From JBNRMR01 sp050942895 (GTDB lineage Bacteria > Bacillota > Clostridia > Christensenellales > UBA1750), in NCBI GenBank assembly GCA_050942895.1, contig JBMNOE010000046.1, forward strand, positions 1-8,055: DNA of 8,055 nt. Reading direction: 5' to 3'. How positions within the stretch are numbered: the first letter of the stretch is position 1; each line of letters starts with the position of its first letter. The notes beneath the pieces were generated by a model. It saw nothing but the letters and a program-made list of their open reading frames with translations. It ran no database searches and had not been told where the DNA came from. This document shows, one piece after another, positions 6,484 through 8,055 of this stretch. The position numbers and the translations under genes are program-made.

Positions 6484-7827
6484 CTATAAGCTCCAATAGA
6501 TAAAGCCGCTCTCCTCCATAAGCTTTCTTGAAAATATATTCTTCACATCAAGCAGAATTTTTTTATTGCTTCCTTCACTTGAACCCTCTTCAGAGGGGGT
6601 TTTTGCGTACATCGCCCAGAGCTGCTCCGCCGTCAGGCTTTTAAATTGACTGTGGGCCACGGCGAATATCACGCAGTCCAAAGAGGAAGCATTTTCGATA
6701 TCCTGCAGTTCAATGCCCAGATGGCTGAGGGCGTCATGTTTATCCGCAACCGGATCGCATACGCAGACTTGAGCGCCGTATTCCTCAAGCCTTGAAATCA
6801 GGTGCGTAACCATCGTGTTTCTGATGTCCGGACAGTCCTCCTTATAGGTGATGCCCATCACGCAAACCTTAGCGCCTTTAACAGGCTTATCCGCCTTTAT
6901 GAGCTGCACCACGGCGCTTTCAGCTACATAAAAGGCCATATCGTCGTTTATATCCCTTGCCTGACGGATCAAGCGCGGGCGAAAATCGACCTTTCTTGCT
7001 TTAAAAAGGAAATAATAGGGGTCGATTCCTATGCAGTGGCCGCCCACCAGGCCGGGATAAAACTTCAGTGCGTTCCATTTTGTGTTCATGGCGTTTATTA
7101 CCTGTAAAGTGTTTATGTCCATGCGGTGAAGGGCCATCGAAACCTCGTTCATGAAGGCGATGTTGACGTCGCGCTGGGCGTTTTCAACAAGCTTCGCCGC
7201 CTCGGCAACCTTGATGCTCTCCGCCACATAGGTGCCTGATGTGACCACAATTTCGTAGACGGCGGCCGCTTCTCTGGCGGTTTCTGGATCTGCCGCGGAA
7301 ACGATTTTTCTGATGTTCTCAAAGCGATGCAGCTTATCGCCAGGATTAACCCTCTCGGGTGAATAACCCACAAAAAAGTCCACACCACAGCTTTTGCCGG
7401 ATGCCTTTTCTAAAATAGGCACGCATATTTCTTCTGTTACTCCGGGATAGACAGTGGATTCAAACATGACCACTGCACCGGGCTGCATGTTCTCGCCTAT
7501 CGTTTTGCAGGCTTTCGTCAAAGGGGTTAGGTCCGGGGTCTCATCGCCGTTGACGGGCGTAGGGACGGACACGACTATGAAGCTTGCCTCCTGCAAAAAG
7601 GAGGCATCACTGGTTAAAAACATCGTGGTTTCGCTGAGTTTTTGTGAGCCGACTTCGCCGGTTGGATCGATGAAGCTCTTGTATTGGTTTATCTTTTCTG
7701 TATTGACATCGTAGCCGATGACGCTTACTTTTTCTGCAAAAGCTATCGCCATGGGAAGCCCCACGTAACCCAAACCAACCACGGCAAGCTTTGTTCTTCC
7801 GCCGAGGAGCTTTTCTGCTATTGTCAT
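6484..7827 (-). CDS. TviB/WbpO-type UDP-N-acetylhexosamine 6-dehydrogenase (nucleotide sugar dehydrogenase), 447 aa
   Basis: Predicted cytosolic NAD-dependent enzyme that oxidises C6 of a UDP-sugar to the uronic acid in two steps, supplying a precursor for an acidic polysaccharide. Seen: N-terminal Rossmann motif GLGYVGLP (residues 18-25), ESTVYPG (123-129), GYSPERVNPGD (154-164), the central helix with IKVAEAAK (205-212) and ENAQRD (215-220), the catalytic cysteine C265 in GGHCIGIDP (262-270), and the C-terminal UDP-binding domain with YKEDCPDIRNT (328-338). These blocks match the Vi-antigen enzyme TviB and WbpO (UDP-GlcNAc/UDP-GalNAc dehydrogenases) better than UDP-glucose dehydrogenases of the HasB/Ugd type; this comparison is from memory. 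Length is near the family norm, with an unusual Ser/Glu-rich insert at about 410-420. The start is supported by AGGGG seven bases upstream. It is the first gene of the operon, 22 bp before the deacetylase. UDP-glucose as substrate is not excluded. Confidence 0.93.
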   Translation of the reverse strand: MTIAEKLLGGRTKLAVVGLGYVGLPMAIAFAEKVSVIGYDVNTEKINQYKSFIDPTGEVGSQKLSETTMFLTSDASFLQEASFIVVSVPTPVNGDETPDLTPLTKACKTIGENMQPGAVVMFESTVYPGVTEEICVPILEKASGKSCGVDFFVGYSPERVNPGDKLHRFENIRKIVSAADPETAREAAAVYEIVVTSGTYVAESIKVAEAAKLVENAQRDVNIAFMNEVSMALHRMDINTLQVINAMNTKWNALKFYPGLVGGHCIGIDPYYFLFKARKVDFRPRLIRQARDINDDMAFYVAESAVVQLIKADKPVKGAKVCVMGITYKEDCPDIRNTMVTHLISRLEEYGAQVCVCDPVADKHDALSHLGIELQDIENASSLDCVIFAVAHSQFKSLTAEQLWAMYAKTPSEEGSSEGSNKKILLDVKNIFSRKLMEESGFIYWSL

Positions 7828-7834
7828 TTGTATA

Positions 7835-7839
7835 CCCCT
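7835..7839 (-). promoter_or_regulatory. Ribosome binding site of the nucleotide sugar dehydrogenase
   Basis: AGGGG on the minus strand, seven bases before the ATG at 7827. It supports that start; no upstream in-frame start with a better site was seen. Confidence 0.6.
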
Positions 7840-7917
7840 GATCTATATTATATTTTATGTGAAGGTTGTTATGTGTTGCGTACAATGTAGAGAAGTCAAG
7901 GAATTCGGTGTGGAAAT

Positions 7918-7946
7918 AGTATAACATAGCACTTATAAAATAACAA
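7918..7946 (-). promoter_or_regulatory. Predicted sigma-A-type promoter of the operon
   Basis: Read on the minus strand, -35 TTGTTA (7941-7946) is followed by a 17-base spacer and -10 TATACT (7918-7923), one mismatch from TATAAT. A TG one base upstream of the -10 makes an extended -10. Transcription would start near 7911, giving a leader of about 84 bases before the dehydrogenase. No other well-formed promoter was found in the short gaps between the four genes, which supports a single transcript. A perfect TATAAT further down the leader (near 7845-7850) has no -35 partner. Confidence 0.6.
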
Positions 7947-7999
7947 CGTTTTAGTTCTGGGTAATCAAGGTATAACAATATTATCCAGCAATAAGTGCT
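7928..7999. repeat. 9-bp inverted repeat flanking the promoter region
   Basis: AGCACTTAT at 7928-7936 and its exact reverse complement ATAAGTGCT at 7991-7999 are 54 bp apart. The first arm lies inside the spacer between the -35 and -10 boxes. A short direct repeat GTATAACA (7919-7926 and 7970-7977) is also present, its first copy overlapping the -10 box. The pairing looks like a possible two-site operator, but chance cannot be ruled out in AT-rich DNA. Confidence 0.35.
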
Positions 8000-8008
8000 T
8001 GCTTTTGG

Positions 8009-8049
8009 GCATGTAAAATAATTGCCCTTAGGGCAATTATTTTACATGC
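8009..8049. terminator. 41-bp perfect palindrome, probable bidirectional intrinsic terminator
   Basis: Bases 8009-8027 are the exact reverse complement of 8031-8049 around a TTA centre; counting the flanking T/A pair, the palindrome is perfect over 41 bp. The inner stem carries GCCC/GGGC and is flanked by an A-rich arm on one side and ATTATTTT on the other. Both strands therefore give a hairpin followed by a U-rich run, as in bidirectional terminators. The lower stem is AT-rich and there is no T run beyond it. It could instead be the end of a small mobile element or a protein-binding site. The flanking gene to the right is outside the window. Confidence 0.5.
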
Positions 8050-8055
8050 GGGAGG

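Larger units (their letters stand above)
7828..8008. other. Gene-free AT-rich operon leader
   Basis: No convincing coding sequence lies here on either strand; the open frames crossing it are out of frame with the dehydrogenase and resemble no protein. It holds the predicted promoter, the short repeats and the untranslated leader. I looked for the conserved blocks of cyclic-di-GMP riboswitches and did not find them. Confidence 0.6.

Noticed and set aside
7845..7895. Second promoter in the leader (TTGACT and, further down, a perfect TATAAT)
   Set aside because: TTGACT has no acceptable -10 at 16-18 bases, and TATAAT has no -35 at the right distance.
7828..7911. Possible cyclic-di-GMP riboswitch in the operon leader, given the PilZ domain downstream
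   Set aside because: The leader is only about 84 bases and lacks the conserved sequence blocks of the known cyclic-di-GMP riboswitch classes.
7607..7978. A 123-codon minus-strand open frame across the dehydrogenase start and leader
   Set aside because: It overlaps the well-supported dehydrogenase in another frame, and its Arg/Lys-rich product resembles no protein family.
7969..7997. Upstream tandem promoter using the second TGTTATAC copy
   Set aside because: The -10 (TATACC) is acceptable but the hexamer 17 bases upstream (CACTTA) is a poor -35.

Overview
The window holds one compact operon of four genes, all on the minus strand, read from position 7827 down to position 53. It looks like part of an exopolysaccharide synthesis and modification locus. 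The organism is most likely a Gram-positive anaerobe-type Firmicute (Clostridia) of moderate GC. The reasons are strong AGGAGG-like ribosome sites, a lipoprotein signal on the secreted deacetylase, and no outer-membrane export gene in view. This placement is an inference with low to moderate confidence. No mobile element, RNA gene, CRISPR array or phage gene was seen.

Layout in transcription order: (a) 8009-8049, a 41-bp palindrome that reads as a bidirectional terminator separating this operon from whatever lies to the right. (b) 7828-8008, a gene-free AT-rich leader with a good extended -10 promoter (7918-7946) and short repeats around it. (c) 7827-6484, a TviB/WbpO-type UDP-N-acetylhexosamine 6-dehydrogenase. 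(d) 6461-3876, a predicted lipoprotein with three NodB-like polysaccharide deacetylase domains, of which only the last keeps the metal-binding and catalytic residues. (e) 3827-1905, a membrane glycosyltransferase resembling hyaluronan synthase/NodC, with an N-terminal PilZ (cyclic-di-GMP receptor) domain. (f) 1915-53, a membrane-anchored protein with a divergent NodB-like domain and a C-terminal region that looks like a split jelly-roll (LamG/concanavalin-like). (g) 1-52, a short tail with weak hairpins and no clear terminator.

Proposed cooperation (inference): the dehydrogenase makes a UDP-HexNAc uronic acid. The PilZ-synthase polymerises and extrudes a HexNAc/uronate-containing chain when cyclic-di-GMP is bound. 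The lipoprotein and the second NodB-like protein, both outside the membrane, trim N-acetyl groups or hold the chain. The set parallels HasA/HasB (synthase plus dehydrogenase), NodC/NodB and PgaC/PgaB (synthase plus deacetylase) and Alg44/BcsA (PilZ control), but I do not recognise this exact combination as a named system. It is the main candidate for an undescribed pathway in this window.
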